Notes: generated by a model not told the origin, from the sequence alone. A stretch of 64,000 nucleotides of DNA from Mucilaginibacter ginsenosidivorans (GCF_007971025.1 NZ_CP042436.1:2294001-2358000), one strand, 5' to 3'. Shown: positions 52,238 through 61,630, counted from the first letter of the stretch. Numbers and translations: made by a program.

Positions 52238-54430
52238 TTATGACTTTTCCTCCTCAATCGCCAGTACCACACTTGTCCTTCCTTCACGCACTTCGGGGTT
52301 GATACCTACCGTCATCAGGAAATCGCCGCTGTAAACACCTTCCTTTATGCCTGATCTTGTCCCGGGGTATAGGTTAATCTCTTTAATCCTGTATTTTTTG
52401 CCCGCATCCAGTCCTTTCAATTTGATGGGGGCGAATGTTCCTTTGTGGTAGCGGTTATTAACAAGGTAATTGAACATGATACCCCTGGTTTTTGCGGCAT
52501 CTACGTACATAAGCGATGCTGCGTCATTATCCCATGGGCTTTGCAGGCGGTACTGGTCGCCGTGCCAAATCGCTTCAGAGAAATCGCCGTAATTTTTAAT
52601 CGCCTGCTGGCAGAAGGCCAGTTGATCGGGCGAAAGCTTGCTTACGACAATGTCGAAACCAAGTTTACCCATCATTGCCACATCGACCCGGAATTTAATA
52701 GGTTCCTTACCCCAATCGGTTACGTGATTTGAACTGGCGAGGGCGGGGTACAGGTAGGAATATTCCCACTGGATAAAGACCCGTTCGATAGGCTCAGTAT
52801 CGTCGCTTGGCCAGTATTCGGTAAAGTATTTCAAAGCGCCGTAATCTACCCGGCCGCCGCCGCCCGAACAAAGCATCATTGGCACTTTAGGATATTTGGT
52901 GCGCAACTTCTCCAAAACGCTGTACAAACCTTTCACATAGTCGACATAAAAGTTGGACTGGTCCTTTTCATTAGCCGAATAAGCATTGTACATTACCGCG
53001 TTGCAATCCCATTTGATATATGCGAGATCAGGGTTTTGGGTGAACAGGCCATCGACAACATTGAATACAAAGTCCTGCACCTTAGGATTACTCAGGTCGA
53101 GCACAAACTGGTTCCGCATGGTGTATTCATCACGTTTGGGTTGTTTCACTACCCAGTCGGGGTGCTTTTCGTATAACTCGCTTTTAGGGTTTACCATTTC
53201 AGGCTCTACCCAAATACCAAATTTAACGCCGTCATCCTTCGCCTCCTTTACCAGGTGCGCGATACCGTTGGGAAGCTTGGCTTTGTTCACCTGCCAGTCG
53301 CCCAGGCCGGCATGGTCGTCGTTGCGCGGATATTTATTGCCGAACCAGCCATCGTCCAGTAAAAACAGGTCGACGCCCAATTTCTTTGTATCTTTTAATA
53401 AGCCGGAAAGCTTGGGTTCGTTAAAATCAAAATAAGTCGACTCCCAATTGTTCAGCAAGGTAAGCCGTGGCCCCATCCCGTCGACGATCTGGTACTTCCT
53501 GGCCCAGGTGTGCAGGTTACGACTGGCCTCGCCGGCGCCATGATGCGAGAGGGTGTAAACCAGCTTTGGCGTTTCAAAAGGTGTGTTAGGTTTCAGGCTG
53601 TAATCGGATGCATAGTTATTGATACCAGCGAGCAGTTTTAGATTATCGGTTGGGTCGAGTTCAAAATCGATCCTGTAATTGCCGCTCCACTCCAGGTTCC
53701 CGATCAGCACATCGCCGTCATCTTCAGCCGACGGTTTATCCAGGGAGACCATAAAAGAAGGCGGTTGAAAATAATCGGCCCTGGCGCCGAGCTTGCTGTC
53801 GAGCGTTTTGATACCGTGCGTTAGTTGTGTTTCCTCGGGCCGCATTTCCTCGGCCCAGCCACCGTAATAATGTTTCAGCCAGTAGCTTTTTGCATGGACA
53901 AGTAAATTGGCCGATGCATATTTGTTGAGGCTGATATTGCCTTTCTGATGATTTTCGATAACGCTCCACTGTTCGATCACATTTTCGGAATTGTACAGCT
54001 TGTAAAAAAGCGTTACATCAATGTTATACACCGGGTCCTTCAGCTTTACCTGTACTTCCGACACATCATCGCTGATCTTATCGAACGCATGGCTGACATA
54101 TACAAGATCAATGGTTTTGTTGCCGTCGGCATTGGTAATTGCTATTGCGGGCTCAAAAAGATTACGGGTGGTAGTGGTGTAGGCAGAATTAAAGACCCCA
54201 TTACCATCAAGCGGGAAAAAATGGGTGATATTTTGATATTCATTTTTGTCGGAAAGCTTTTTCCCGAAGTAGATGATATTAAGATGCTTGTCGGCGGTCA
54301 CCTGTAAAACTATGGCATTATCCTTCGTTTCTATCGGAATGACGGTTTCCTGCGCGCTGGTTTTTAATGTATTGATGACAATTATCAAGACAGCTGCAAT
54401 AAGGCTAACAAAGCGTAAATAAGTTCTCAT
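52238..54430 (-). CDS. Secreted alpha-galactosidase (GH36)
   Basis: This is a 730-aa retaining glycosidase with a signal peptide (ends about residue 27, SAQE). The GH36 catalytic core contains YIKWDCNAVM with the nucleophile Asp, and WPSDDTEPIERVFIQWEYS with the acid/base Asp. LDDGWFGNKYPRNDD and FGIWVEPEMVNPKSELYEKHPDW are also typical. It removes alpha-1,6-linked galactose from oligosaccharides. Periplasmic location follows from the signal. Confidence 0.93.
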   Translation of the reverse strand: MRTYLRFVSLIAAVLIIVINTLKTSAQETVIPIETKDNAIVLQVTADKHLNIIYFGKKLSDKNEYQNITHFFPLDGNGVFNSAYTTTTRNLFEPAIAITNADGNKTIDLVYVSHAFDKISDDVSEVQVKLKDPVYNIDVTLFYKLYNSENVIEQWSVIENHQKGNISLNKYASANLLVHAKSYWLKHYYGGWAEEMRPEETQLTHGIKTLDSKLGARADYFQPPSFMVSLDKPSAEDDGDVLIGNLEWSGNYRIDFELDPTDNLKLLAGINNYASDYSLKPNTPFETPKLVYTLSHHGAGEASRNLHTWARKYQIVDGMGPRLTLLNNWESTYFDFNEPKLSGLLKDTKKLGVDLFLLDDGWFGNKYPRNDDHAGLGDWQVNKAKLPNGIAHLVKEAKDDGVKFGIWVEPEMVNPKSELYEKHPDWVVKQPKRDEYTMRNQFVLDLSNPKVQDFVFNVVDGLFTQNPDLAYIKWDCNAVMYNAYSANEKDQSNFYVDYVKGLYSVLEKLRTKYPKVPMMLCSGGGGRVDYGALKYFTEYWPSDDTEPIERVFIQWEYSYLYPALASSNHVTDWGKEPIKFRVDVAMMGKLGFDIVVSKLSPDQLAFCQQAIKNYGDFSEAIWHGDQYRLQSPWDNDAASLMYVDAAKTRGIMFNYLVNNRYHKGTFAPIKLKGLDAGKKYRIKEINLYPGTRSGIKEGVYSGDFLMTVGINPEVREGRTSVVLAIEEEKS

Positions 54431-54468
54431 ATGGTTTATTTGGATGCGCTAATCTAAGAAAATAAGTG

Positions 54469-55743
54469 TTAATCCTGCCGGTAAATAACGCCGTCCTTCA
54501 TAACGAACTTTACCTGTTTAACCGCGCTGATATCTTCGTCAGGCTTTCCTTGCACGGCAACAAGGTCGGCTAAAAAGCCGGGTTTGATATTGCCGAGTTG
54601 CTTTTGGTTGAAAACCTCAGCATTGACCGATGTTGCCGAGCGCAGCACATCGATCGGTTTCATGCCATATTCAGCCATCAGGATCATCTCGCGGGCATTA
54701 TCGCCATGCGGGAAAACACCCACATCGCCGCCCATACAAATGGTAACGCCTGCTTTTAACGCCATACTGAACATTTCGCGCTTGTGCTTTATTGCTGCAT
54801 TTTCCGGAGTAATTCCTTTCTTCCAGCCATGATAGTAAGTTTCTATCGCCTCGGTAGCAGCCAGGGTGGGACAAAGGGCGATGCCTTTATCTTTCATCAT
54901 TTTGAATAATTCAGGCGTGCCGCCGTCGCCATGTTCAATAGTATTCACACCCGCCATTACGGAGCGGCGCATACCTTCTTCGGTACCCGAATGCACGGCA
55001 ACAATGCGGCCGCTGCTATGCGCAACTTCCACCGCTTTTTTCAGTTCATCTTCGGTAAAGGTTGGAGCCGCCGTGCCATCGGGCGCCCAACGGTAGTCGG
55101 CATAAATTTTAACTACATCGGCGCCATGACCTATTTGAGAACGCACGACATGGGTTATGCCTTCCACACCGTCTGCTTCTTCGCCGCCTTGAATGAAAGT
55201 ATTTTCGTTAAGGCTTTTTGGCCCGTAGCTGCCTGTCGCTACAATGGCGCGTGTGGCCACCAGCATCCGCGGACCTGGAACAACACCTTTCATGATCGCG
55301 ATTTTAAGTCCTACATCATCGTAGCCTGCGCCCTCGGTACCCAGGTCGCGTACGGTGGTAAAGCCTGCCAGCAAAGTTTCCCTGGCATGGACGACGGCCC
55401 TGGCGGTACGTTCGGCACGGCTTTCGGTCAGTACCTGGTCGTTCCAGCTTGTTTCGTTATAGGGATGCAGGAACAGGTGCGAGTGTCCTTCGATCATGCC
55501 CGGCATAAGGGTAGTGCCTTTTAATTCGATGATCTTCGCATCTCCGGGTGCATGGATGGCTGCCGGTTCGCCCACGGCCTCTATATGCTTCCCTATGATC
55601 AAAACCCACCAGCCGGTATGTATCTGCTGACCATCGAAAACGCGGTCGGGTTTTAACAGGATAGCGGTATCGGTGCGCGCGGACTGGGCCGGTGCGAAAA
55701 AAGCATAAAACGTAAGGATAATGAGGAGATTCAGTTTTTTCAT
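54469..55743 (-). CDS. Secreted amidohydrolase (Xaa-Pro dipeptidase/imidazolonepropionase-like)
   Basis: This is a 424-aa protein with a signal peptide (to about residue 19, PAQS) and the amidohydrolase core GTTLMPGMIEGHSHLFLHPYNE with the HxH metal pair. TVRDLGTEGAGYDD and GGDVGVFPHGDNAREM with further ligands follow. Similar secreted proteins act on dipeptides or cyclic amides. The start ATG is at 55741-55743. It lies 38 bp upstream of the alpha-galactosidase in the same orientation. Confidence 0.9.
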   Translation of the reverse strand: MKKLNLLIILTFYAFFAPAQSARTDTAILLKPDRVFDGQQIHTGWWVLIIGKHIEAVGEPAAIHAPGDAKIIELKGTTLMPGMIEGHSHLFLHPYNETSWNDQVLTESRAERTARAVVHARETLLAGFTTVRDLGTEGAGYDDVGLKIAIMKGVVPGPRMLVATRAIVATGSYGPKSLNENTFIQGGEEADGVEGITHVVRSQIGHGADVVKIYADYRWAPDGTAAPTFTEDELKKAVEVAHSSGRIVAVHSGTEEGMRRSVMAGVNTIEHGDGGTPELFKMMKDKGIALCPTLAATEAIETYYHGWKKGITPENAAIKHKREMFSMALKAGVTICMGGDVGVFPHGDNAREMILMAEYGMKPIDVLRSATSVNAEVFNQKQLGNIKPGFLADLVAVQGKPDEDISAVKQVKFVMKDGVIYRQD

Positions 55744-56056
55744 TGATGGTTAAAGACGGAGAGACAAATTAGGAAAATAAATTTTAATGTGTTCGGCTTA
55801 TCTCGTCCTAAAATTAAACAGGTAGTTAATGTTTTGAAAGATTTGCACCAGGGAAAGGGATAGATTCCGCGTGGCCCGGGCGCCAATGAATACATTTGAC
55901 TATCGCTTGCTGGACTCACCCCGACATCGCTGCGCTTGTCGACCCTCTATCGCAAGCGATAAAGAGGGTTTCACTTTGTTTATCCACGCTGACGCTTTTA
56001 AAAATAATTTTCATCCCCGTGCAACCATTCACTATCCATTTTCATCTTACCTTTAA
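55744..56056. other. 313-bp gap containing the inverted copy of the 29471-29530 repeat
   Basis: Positions 55913-55970 are the reverse complement of 29471-29530 (58 versus 60 bp, both ending in GATGTCGGGGTGAGTC when read on the same strand). The stem ACCCTCTAT...AAAGAGGGT forms a hairpin. The rest of the gap shows no convincing ORF or site. Confidence 0.65.
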
Positions 56057-56629
56057 ATGATGTTTTTGGAACATAAATACACAATAGAAGAGCTGTTAAA
56101 AAAATGCAAAGCCGGCGAGCGAAAGGGCCAGGAGTTGCTTTACAAACAGTTCGCCTCCAAAATGATGGGGGTGTGCTTAAGATATGCTATCGACAGGATG
56201 GAGGCGGAGGATATGCTACAGAACGGTTTTATACGGGTGTTCCAAAAGATCAGCGATTACCGTGGCGAAGGTTCGTTCGAGGGCTGGGTGCGCAGGATAA
56301 TGGTGCACAGCTCGATCGAATACTACCGTAAGCACCACAAAATGATGCAGGTGGTGGATGTGGATGATGTGGGCGAAGAGCAATCGGTTAACCCCGTTGC
56401 AGTGGCAAACCTGGATGCGAAGGACCTGATGTTGCTGATAAACAAGCTTTCGCCGGGGTACAGGATGGTTTTTAACCTGTATGCTATTGAAGGGTATTCG
56501 CATAAAGAAATTGCAGGGATAATGGGCATTACCGAGGGCGCCTCGAAGTCGCAATTATCGAGGGCACGAACAATATTAAAGGAACAAATTGTTAACAGGG
56601 AAGGAAATAAATATGGCTATGCAGGATAA
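56057..56629 (+). CDS. ECF sigma factor
   Basis: This is a 190-aa sigma-70 family protein of the extracytoplasmic-function type. Region 2 is at about 25-95 (LYKQFASKMMGVCLRYAIDRMEAEDMLQNGFIRVFQKI) and region 4 at about 125-180 (LSPGYRMVFNLYAIEGYSHKEIAGIMGITEGASKSQLSRARTIL). It opens a three-gene plus-strand unit with the anti-sigma-like protein and the barrel protein, and its 3-prime end overlaps the next gene by 17 bp. Confidence 0.94.
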   Translation: MMFLEHKYTIEELLKKCKAGERKGQELLYKQFASKMMGVCLRYAIDRMEAEDMLQNGFIRVFQKISDYRGEGSFEGWVRRIMVHSSIEYYRKHHKMMQVVDVDDVGEEQSVNPVAVANLDAKDLMLLINKLSPGYRMVFNLYAIEGYSHKEIAGIMGITEGASKSQLSRARTILKEQIVNREGNKYGYAG

Positions 56630-57428
56630 CGAATTTGATGACGTATTCCGGTCGAAACTGGAAGGTTTTGAGGCTGAACCATCTGAAAGGGTATGGACAG
56701 GCATCGACGACGAACTAGGCGGGCGCGAACGTAAAAAGTTTTGGCTGCCGCTGTTGCGGATAGCTGCGAGCGTGATCGTGCTGATAACCGCAGGACTGCT
56801 GTTCATCCCGCGGCATGTAAAGACCGATCAGCCAAAGAATACTAAAACCGGTATAGTGAAAACTGCGGTTAAACCGACCCGGGCACCCGGAGCAACTACA
56901 GAGCCGGCAAGTCAACTGGAAGCTGTGACGAAGTCCGAACCTGTAAAGCACGCAATACAGCAGCCGGATGTGAACCGGATGGCCCATTCGACCATCAAAA
57001 AAGAAAAGGCAGCGCCTGTTACACAGGTTCAGCAGCAACCGGTTGAAGTGAAGGCAGTGCCCGAAGTTATTAAAGAGCAGGAAAAAGAATTGCTGGCAGT
57101 TGCACCGTCGGTAGATATAAAAAATGCGGTTGTGCCGGACAAATCAACAGAACTGACACAAAAGACACTGACGGTTGACAACATGCCGGAGATAACCAAA
57201 CCGGAGCAGGCCATAGCGCAGGCACCGGTAGCCAACAGGCCCGCGAAACAGGCTAAAAGGCATGGCATACGTAACTTCGGCGACCTGGTGAACCTGGTAG
57301 TGGCCAAAGTGGATAAACGCAAGGACAAGGCCATTGAGTTTAGCGATTCGGACGATGACGAGTCGATGATAACCGCGGTAAATATCGGGCCGGTGAAGGT
57401 GAAGGCAGAAGAGAGGGATGGGAAGTAG
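56613..57428 (+). CDS. Putative anti-sigma factor, single-pass membrane protein
   Basis: This is a 271-aa protein. The N-terminus (MAMQDNEFDDVFRSKLEGFEAEPSERVWTGIDDEL) resembles the cytoplasmic domain of Bacteroidota anti-sigma factors. A membrane helix (about 44-62) follows, and then a long Ala/Pro/Lys/Val-rich linker with no fold. The start at 56613 overlaps the sigma gene by 17 bp. Anti-sigma function is inferred from position and layout; no zinc-binding motif is present. Confidence 0.75.
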   Translation: MAMQDNEFDDVFRSKLEGFEAEPSERVWTGIDDELGGRERKKFWLPLLRIAASVIVLITAGLLFIPRHVKTDQPKNTKTGIVKTAVKPTRAPGATTEPASQLEAVTKSEPVKHAIQQPDVNRMAHSTIKKEKAAPVTQVQQQPVEVKAVPEVIKEQEKELLAVAPSVDIKNAVVPDKSTELTQKTLTVDNMPEITKPEQAIAQAPVANRPAKQAKRHGIRNFGDLVNLVVAKVDKRKDKAIEFSDSDDDESMITAVNIGPVKVKAEERDGK

Positions 57429-57535
57429 GGAGTATATGCAGATGTGCAAATACTCGATGAACAATGACTAATAACTAACAATGATCGGTGAAATCGTAAT
57501 GATAACATCGGTGTAATCAAATACAAATAGATAAT

Positions 57536-58351
57536 ATGAAACGTTTACTAATTACCGCGATGATATGCGCGGCAGCAACAACTTTGTTTGCACAGGATAC
57601 CAAAACCGACTCGGTGAAGTCGTCAGCAGATACGTCAAATAACGGGGATATACATATAGGTTATCACGATGATGACGATGATAGCATGCCCTGGAGGCAT
57701 CACAGGCACCATGACGACAACAGCTACCCCAAGGCGTCTATCGGTCTCACTTTCTCCCGGTTCGACCTGGGCCTGACCACCCTGATCGATAACGGCAGTT
57801 TCACCCTGTCGCCACAAAACCAGTTCCTGAATTACCGGTCGTGGAAGAGCAGCAACGTGGGTTTTGATGTGGTACAGATGGGCGTGCGGTTCAGCGATGT
57901 TTTTAAGGTATACCTTTCGGGCGGGTTCGACTGGACGCTGATACGCCTGCGCCAGGATATTACCATCCTGCCTAACCAACCGGTACTCACCTATCGCCAG
58001 GACAGTATCCATTACAGCAAAAACCGTTTTTCGTCCAGCTATCTGCGCATACCGCTGTCATTTGATATCCGTTCGCATGAGGACGACCGCGGCAACCGCT
58101 TTCACTTTGTATTCGGTCCCGAGGCAGGACTGTTGCTCAACGGTCGGGTAAAACAGATCAGCGCCGAGCATGGTAAGCAGAAGATAGACGACGACTACCA
58201 CTTTACCAAAGTACGTTTCGGTGGCTTTGTACGGGTAGGCTACGCCGGCTGGGGCGTGTTCGCCAAATACTACACCAACGACATGTTCGAGAACAGTCCC
58301 GCGCAAAAGGGTTTGAAGAACTTCGCGTTCGGGATGACGTTTGGGTTTTGA
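57536..58351 (+). CDS. Outer-membrane beta-barrel protein with His/Asp-rich N-terminus
   Basis: This is a 271-aa protein with a signal peptide (to about 20, LFAQ). Residues 43-63 hold DDDDDSMPWRHHRHHDD, an unusual acidic-and-histidine cluster that could bind metal. The remainder is an eight-to-ten-strand barrel (KASIGLTFSRFDLGLTTL ... FGMTFGF) of the porin-like outer-membrane type. It is the third gene of the sigma factor unit, 107 bp after the anti-sigma gene. Confidence 0.82.
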   Translation: MKRLLITAMICAAATTLFAQDTKTDSVKSSADTSNNGDIHIGYHDDDDDSMPWRHHRHHDDNSYPKASIGLTFSRFDLGLTTLIDNGSFTLSPQNQFLNYRSWKSSNVGFDVVQMGVRFSDVFKVYLSGGFDWTLIRLRQDITILPNQPVLTYRQDSIHYSKNRFSSSYLRIPLSFDIRSHEDDRGNRFHFVFGPEAGLLLNGRVKQISAEHGKQKIDDDYHFTKVRFGGFVRVGYAGWGVFAKYYTNDMFENSPAQKGLKNFAFGMTFGF

Positions 58352-58356
58352 TCTTA

Positions 58357-58498
58357 GTCCGAAAGACCGCCAAAGTCCGGAAGTCCGTAAGATGGATTTC
58401 CGGACTTTTCGTTTCAGTAGAGGTTGGCTTTCGGACTTATGCTGACTTCCGGACTTTCCGACTCCTGTTAGGACTTTCCGACTTTCCGACTATATTTG
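58357..58498. repeat. Word-like repeat (TTCCGGACTTTCCGAC words)
   Basis: The gap between the barrel gene and the ABC ATPase gene is built from six to eight degenerate copies of words such as AGTCCGGAAGTC and GGACTTTCCGAC, in both orientations, forming hairpins. It ends in TATATTTG, which looks like a -7 promoter element directly before the ATG of the ATPase. Confidence 0.65.
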
Positions 58499-58504
58499 TC
58501 TTTA

Positions 58505-59494
58505 ATGTCCACACCTTTCCTCCAGGCAAAATCAATCAGTAAAGTATACCCCGGCGGCGGGGGCGTTAAGCCGACCGACCTGTATATACAGCCGGGGCAG
58601 GTTACGGCCATCATCGGCGCAAGCGGCAGCGGAAAAAGCACCTTGCTGAGCCTGCTGTATGGACTGCTTTCGCCCGACAGCGGCGAGGTACAGTTCAAAG
58701 GCGAACGTATTTGGGGACCTGAGGAAAAGCTGATACCCGGGCACGACGCAATGAAGATGGTGACCCAGGCCGAGGACGACCTGAACCTGTTTGCCAAAGT
58801 GTGGGACAACGTTGCCGTGCTGTTACCCAATACCGACCTGCAAGCAAAAAAGGAAAAGACCGAACGCGTGCTGAAACAGCTGAACATGCTGCACCTGGCC
58901 GGCAAGCGCATTGCCGACCTGAGCGGCGGCGAAAAGCAGCGCATAGCCATAGCCCGCGCGCTGGTAACAGAACCCGAAGTGCTGCTCCTTGACGAACCCT
59001 TTAACCAGGTGGACACTTCCTTTCGTGACGGGTTGCAGGAAGATATACGGCAGATAGTGAAGGACACGGGCCTTACCGTCATAATGGTATCTCACGACCC
59101 GGCAGAAGTGCTGAGCATGGCCGATACGCTGGTGGTGCTGAAAGACGGCGAGATACTGGAAGCCGGCAACCCCCGCAAAATATACAACGACCCCGAATCG
59201 ATATACACCGCGCGGCTGCTGGCCCGCTGCAACATGCTCACCGCCGCCGAAGCAGCCGTTTGCGGTATAAAAGCCAAAAAGACCCAGGTGATGCTGTACC
59301 CCGAATGGGCTGAGGCCACCACCAGCTGGCGTAATCGCAAGTGGATGGTCAGACAGGTGCTTTTCAAAGGCTTTTACGAGGAACTCCTCCTCGAAAACAA
59401 GGGCGTAACCCTCCGCATCCTCAGCGGCCAGGCCGGCAAATACGGTGAAGGCAGCAAAGTAGCACTGAAGGTGGTGAAGTATTTGGAGTATTGA
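58505..59494 (+). CDS. ABC-type ATPase with C-terminal TOBE-like domain
   Basis: This is a 329-aa protein. Walker A GASGSGKST is at residues 38-46, with LSGGEKQRIAIARAL and Walker B EVLLLDEPFNQVD following. The C-terminal 80 residues (MLYPEWAEATTSWRNRKWMVRQVLFKGFYEELLL...) resemble the TOBE-type regulatory domain of importer ATPases of the CysA/PotA group. The start is taken as ATG 58505, not the TTG three codons before it. No permease gene is adjacent, so the transported substrate is unknown. Confidence 0.9.
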   Translation: MSTPFLQAKSISKVYPGGGGVKPTDLYIQPGQVTAIIGASGSGKSTLLSLLYGLLSPDSGEVQFKGERIWGPEEKLIPGHDAMKMVTQAEDDLNLFAKVWDNVAVLLPNTDLQAKKEKTERVLKQLNMLHLAGKRIADLSGGEKQRIAIARALVTEPEVLLLDEPFNQVDTSFRDGLQEDIRQIVKDTGLTVIMVSHDPAEVLSMADTLVVLKDGEILEAGNPRKIYNDPESIYTARLLARCNMLTAAEAAVCGIKAKKTQVMLYPEWAEATTSWRNRKWMVRQVLFKGFYEELLLENKGVTLRILSGQAGKYGEGSKVALKVVKYLEY

Positions 59495-59928
59495 GGAGGT
59501 CGGATGTCGGATGTCAGAGATCGGAGGGTGGAGTAGCGTCAACCAAACCGTCATGGCGAGCGATAGCGTGGCCATCTCCGCACATGCTAATCAACGAACC
59601 CTGATTTCTTTAAATGGGCGCTGCTGCCGGCAGCCATCAGTATGCCACTGTAGCTCAAAAAGGAAGGGTTAACATGGTTAACACAATTGTATAGTTTTAA
59701 TTGTTAAGTAATTGATTGTCAATATATTAAATCAATACAAGCGAAGAAAGTGTTAACCATAAATAGATGCCGCCCGCTCCCGGCAGCTATTGCCAACGCG
59801 GGTAGTTGGAAACTATGTGCATAGGGTATCCGAGGGCTGGAGACGTAGGACAGCGGAAAACACAACCGTTAACCCGGATATATTTAAAGCGGCTTTTTGT
59901 ACTTTTAAACTCCGATGAATGCAATGTT
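59495..59928. other. 434-bp gap with degenerate repeats
   Basis: GGTCGGATGTCGGATGTCAGAGATCGG (59500-59525) is a word repeat. GTCATGGCGAGCGATAGCGTGGCCATCTCC (59549-59578) resembles the left arm of the dispersed palindromes. The stretch 59590-59800 shows no gene. At 59806-59928 an ORF in frame with the next gene is open but the coding sense there is not convincing. Confidence 0.5.
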
Positions 59929-60312
59929 ATGGAAAATAGATATATTGTTGATAAAAAGGTAAACCGCATTTTGCTAATATCTGCAATTGCAATCATTGTG
60001 CCCCTTATCGCTCTCCTTTACTACAAAGTATCACACGATGTTGGAGGTAATGATTTAATTTTGAGGGACGCTTCCCAAATGTCGTTTCACGGAATGGTTG
60101 ACTCAATATACTATGATAAAGAAAATCACAACACAGAGACATTAATTCTATCGGATGGATATATCTACGAACTTTATCCTGATTGGAGCACTTCAGTTGC
60201 TATTGGCGATTCATTGTCAAAAAACGTTGGATCTTTGAAAGTTATGGTTTATAAGGGGAACGTACATGTGAGCACCTTAGATTATCGGGAGTTAGTGAAG
60301 AATATTAAGTGA
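59929..60312 (+). CDS. Small membrane-anchored protein at the left of the toxin/immunity array
   Basis: This is a 127-aa protein with one N-terminal transmembrane helix (about 16-34, LLISAIAIIVPLIALLYY). A small extracytoplasmic domain follows (HGMVDSIYYDKENHNTETLILSDGYIYELYPDWSTSVAIGDSLSK). The start is the ATG at 59929-59931. The domain has no motif I recognise. By position next to orphan toxin/immunity genes it is a candidate immunity protein. It is AT-rich like the rest of the array. Confidence 0.55.
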   Translation: MENRYIVDKKVNRILLISAIAIIVPLIALLYYKVSHDVGGNDLILRDASQMSFHGMVDSIYYDKENHNTETLILSDGYIYELYPDWSTSVAIGDSLSKNVGSLKVMVYKGNVHVSTLDYRELVKNIK

Positions 60313-60398
60313 CGCTCCGTTTGGGGATGACAAGCGGCAGCAGATCATTCCAATATTCGGAATATCGCAAAATAATTTACCAACGCCGTCCGTAGTCT

Positions 60399-60489
60399 GC
60401 TGTCCGAATGTCTCCGACTTCGGACTACTATGTAAAACAACCGAGCAGGTCCCGCCAAAACCGGGCTTTTGTTTTTGATCAGCCCTTGC
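60399..60489. repeat. Direct repeat DR1 with terminator-like stem, left end of the array
   Basis: This 91-bp sequence (GCTGTCCGAATGTCTCCGAC ... TGATCAGCCC) recurs as DR2 at 63691-63780 in the same orientation with a few differences. It contains CCCGCCAAAACCGGGC followed by TTTTGTTTTT, a likely terminator. The pair brackets the whole toxin/immunity region. Confidence 0.85.
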
Positions 60490-60490
60490 C

Positions 60491-60523
60491 ACGCCTTGTT
60501 GGTGATAACACCAACAAGGGCGT
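60491..60523. repeat. REP1 palindrome
   Basis: ACGCCTTGTTGGTGATAAC is followed by its mirror ACCAACAAGGGCGT. One C is missing in the left arm compared with REP4. The DNA immediately to the right is a truncated toxin reading frame. Confidence 0.88.
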
Positions 60524-61048
60524 AGGAATTCCGCGCAAGCAAAATCCGACTGGAAACAATTAAAGAAGTCTAGCAACGTTATTACAATTCACCTAAACGC
60601 AAAAGATAATAATGGCAATCTAATGGACAGTCATACGCTTGCTAAAGAACCTGATGGGAGCGGAAACAAGGGAGCTGGTTCAGATATGTACGTGAACTTA
60701 ACACAAAAGCCTTCTGATGGTGCGCCTAATATGATAATTCAAGCGCATGAAGAAATTCATGCCGATGACAACGATAAAGGGGTCGATAGGACTGTAAAAG
60801 CAACTGGTATCACTCTAAAAACGCCAGCACTTGACGTAATAAATGCAGGCTACCATGCTAACTATTTAACTCATAAGGCTGATGAAGTTGCAACTTCCAG
60901 AACTGAAAACATAATAAGGAACGACTTAGGAATTGCACCGCGAGAAACTTATTTCCTTAAAGAGTTGCATGCACTACCTGGCCCCCATCTAATCGAGATA
61001 CCACACACTATAGACATAAACACTGGCGATGATAAGAAAGATAACTAG
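60524..61048 (+). pseudogene. Orphan toxin C-terminal module with HEEIH motif (5-prime truncated)
   Basis: An open frame without its own convincing start runs from the REP1 palindrome (codons continue back to 60509) to the stop at 61046-61048. It reads about AQAKSDWKQLKKSSNVITI, then HLNAKDNNGNLMDSHTLAKE, then MIIQAHEEIHADDNDKG. HEEIH fits the HExxH zinc-peptidase motif. An ATG at 60623 would give 141 aa, but the homologous-looking part begins upstream, which is typical of the C-terminal tip of a polymorphic toxin whose delivery part is missing. The next gene overlaps its end. Confidence 0.6.
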
Positions 61049-61556
61049 CATACTTAGTTTGTTATTGTGTTCGGTAATTGCATGCGCACAACAAAACATG
61101 ACTGCTGTCCAAGGGAAAGATTATATGTGCTTCACATCGGTTGATGCTCCTAATTTAGCAGATATTCGCCCGATAGATAGTCTTATTAAGTTGGCTCCTG
61201 AACGTTCAGCGTTAGAAGTCTTTGAGGGCGGTGATTATGCTTTTCGGACGACATACAAGGTGTTTTACTTTGAGAACAATAAGCTAAAGTATCGCGGTAA
61301 TGATGCTCCTCATTTACCGGCTGGACAAATGGATAGGGTCGGCAGTTTACTTAAGAACGCTGACACTACTGGTTCGGGCCAGCATATCATTTACCAGTAT
61401 ACCGGCAAGAATAAGAATAGCGCCAGATTTGATTTTTATTATCTGTTTATAATTAATGGGAAGGTCGCTAAAAGCCTATTGAGCAATGTTCCATTAAATG
61501 AAATCACGGATGACGATATAAAGGGGAAGATGAAGCTGTTTGTGTCGATTTTTTGA
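61029..61556 (+). CDS. Secreted protein, probable immunity partner of the HEEIH toxin
   Basis: This is a 175-aa protein with a signal peptide (SLLLCSVIACAQQ) and no motif I recognise. It starts 20 bp before the toxin stop, so it is coupled to it. The position directly behind a toxin module is that of an immunity gene, and export fits a periplasmic target. Its downstream side holds a truncated copy of the array terminator (AAGCCCAGCCCACAAG, 61608-61623), cut where the REP2/RAYT element begins. Confidence 0.55.
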   Translation: MIRKITSILSLLLCSVIACAQQNMTAVQGKDYMCFTSVDAPNLADIRPIDSLIKLAPERSALEVFEGGDYAFRTTYKVFYFENNKLKYRGNDAPHLPAGQMDRVGSLLKNADTTGSGQHIIYQYTGKNKNSARFDFYYLFIINGKVAKSLLSNVPLNEITDDDIKGKMKLFVSIF

Positions 61557-61630
61557 CATAGATATCTCGAGTAAAGGTAATGCTCAAACCTGTTTGTGAT
61601 ACATCCCAAGCCCAGCCCACAAGCTCTCCC

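Noticed and set aside
55871..56056. 61-codon plus-strand ORF before the sigma factor
   Set aside because: It runs through the inverted 58-bp repeat and has no domain; it is a by-product of the repeat.
59790..59880. Possible structured RNA or group II intron end in the GC-rich stretch before the array
   Set aside because: No domain V-like hairpin or reverse transcriptase is present; I could not support any RNA family.
59806..59928. Upstream extension of the 127-aa membrane protein
   Set aside because: The frame is open, but the residues are Arg/Gly-rich and unrelated to a signal or domain, and the ATG at 59929 places the membrane helix at the N-terminus.
60345..60542. Minus-strand ORF across DR1 and REP1
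   Set aside because: It exists because the palindrome is open on both strands; it has no domain and spans the repeat boundary.
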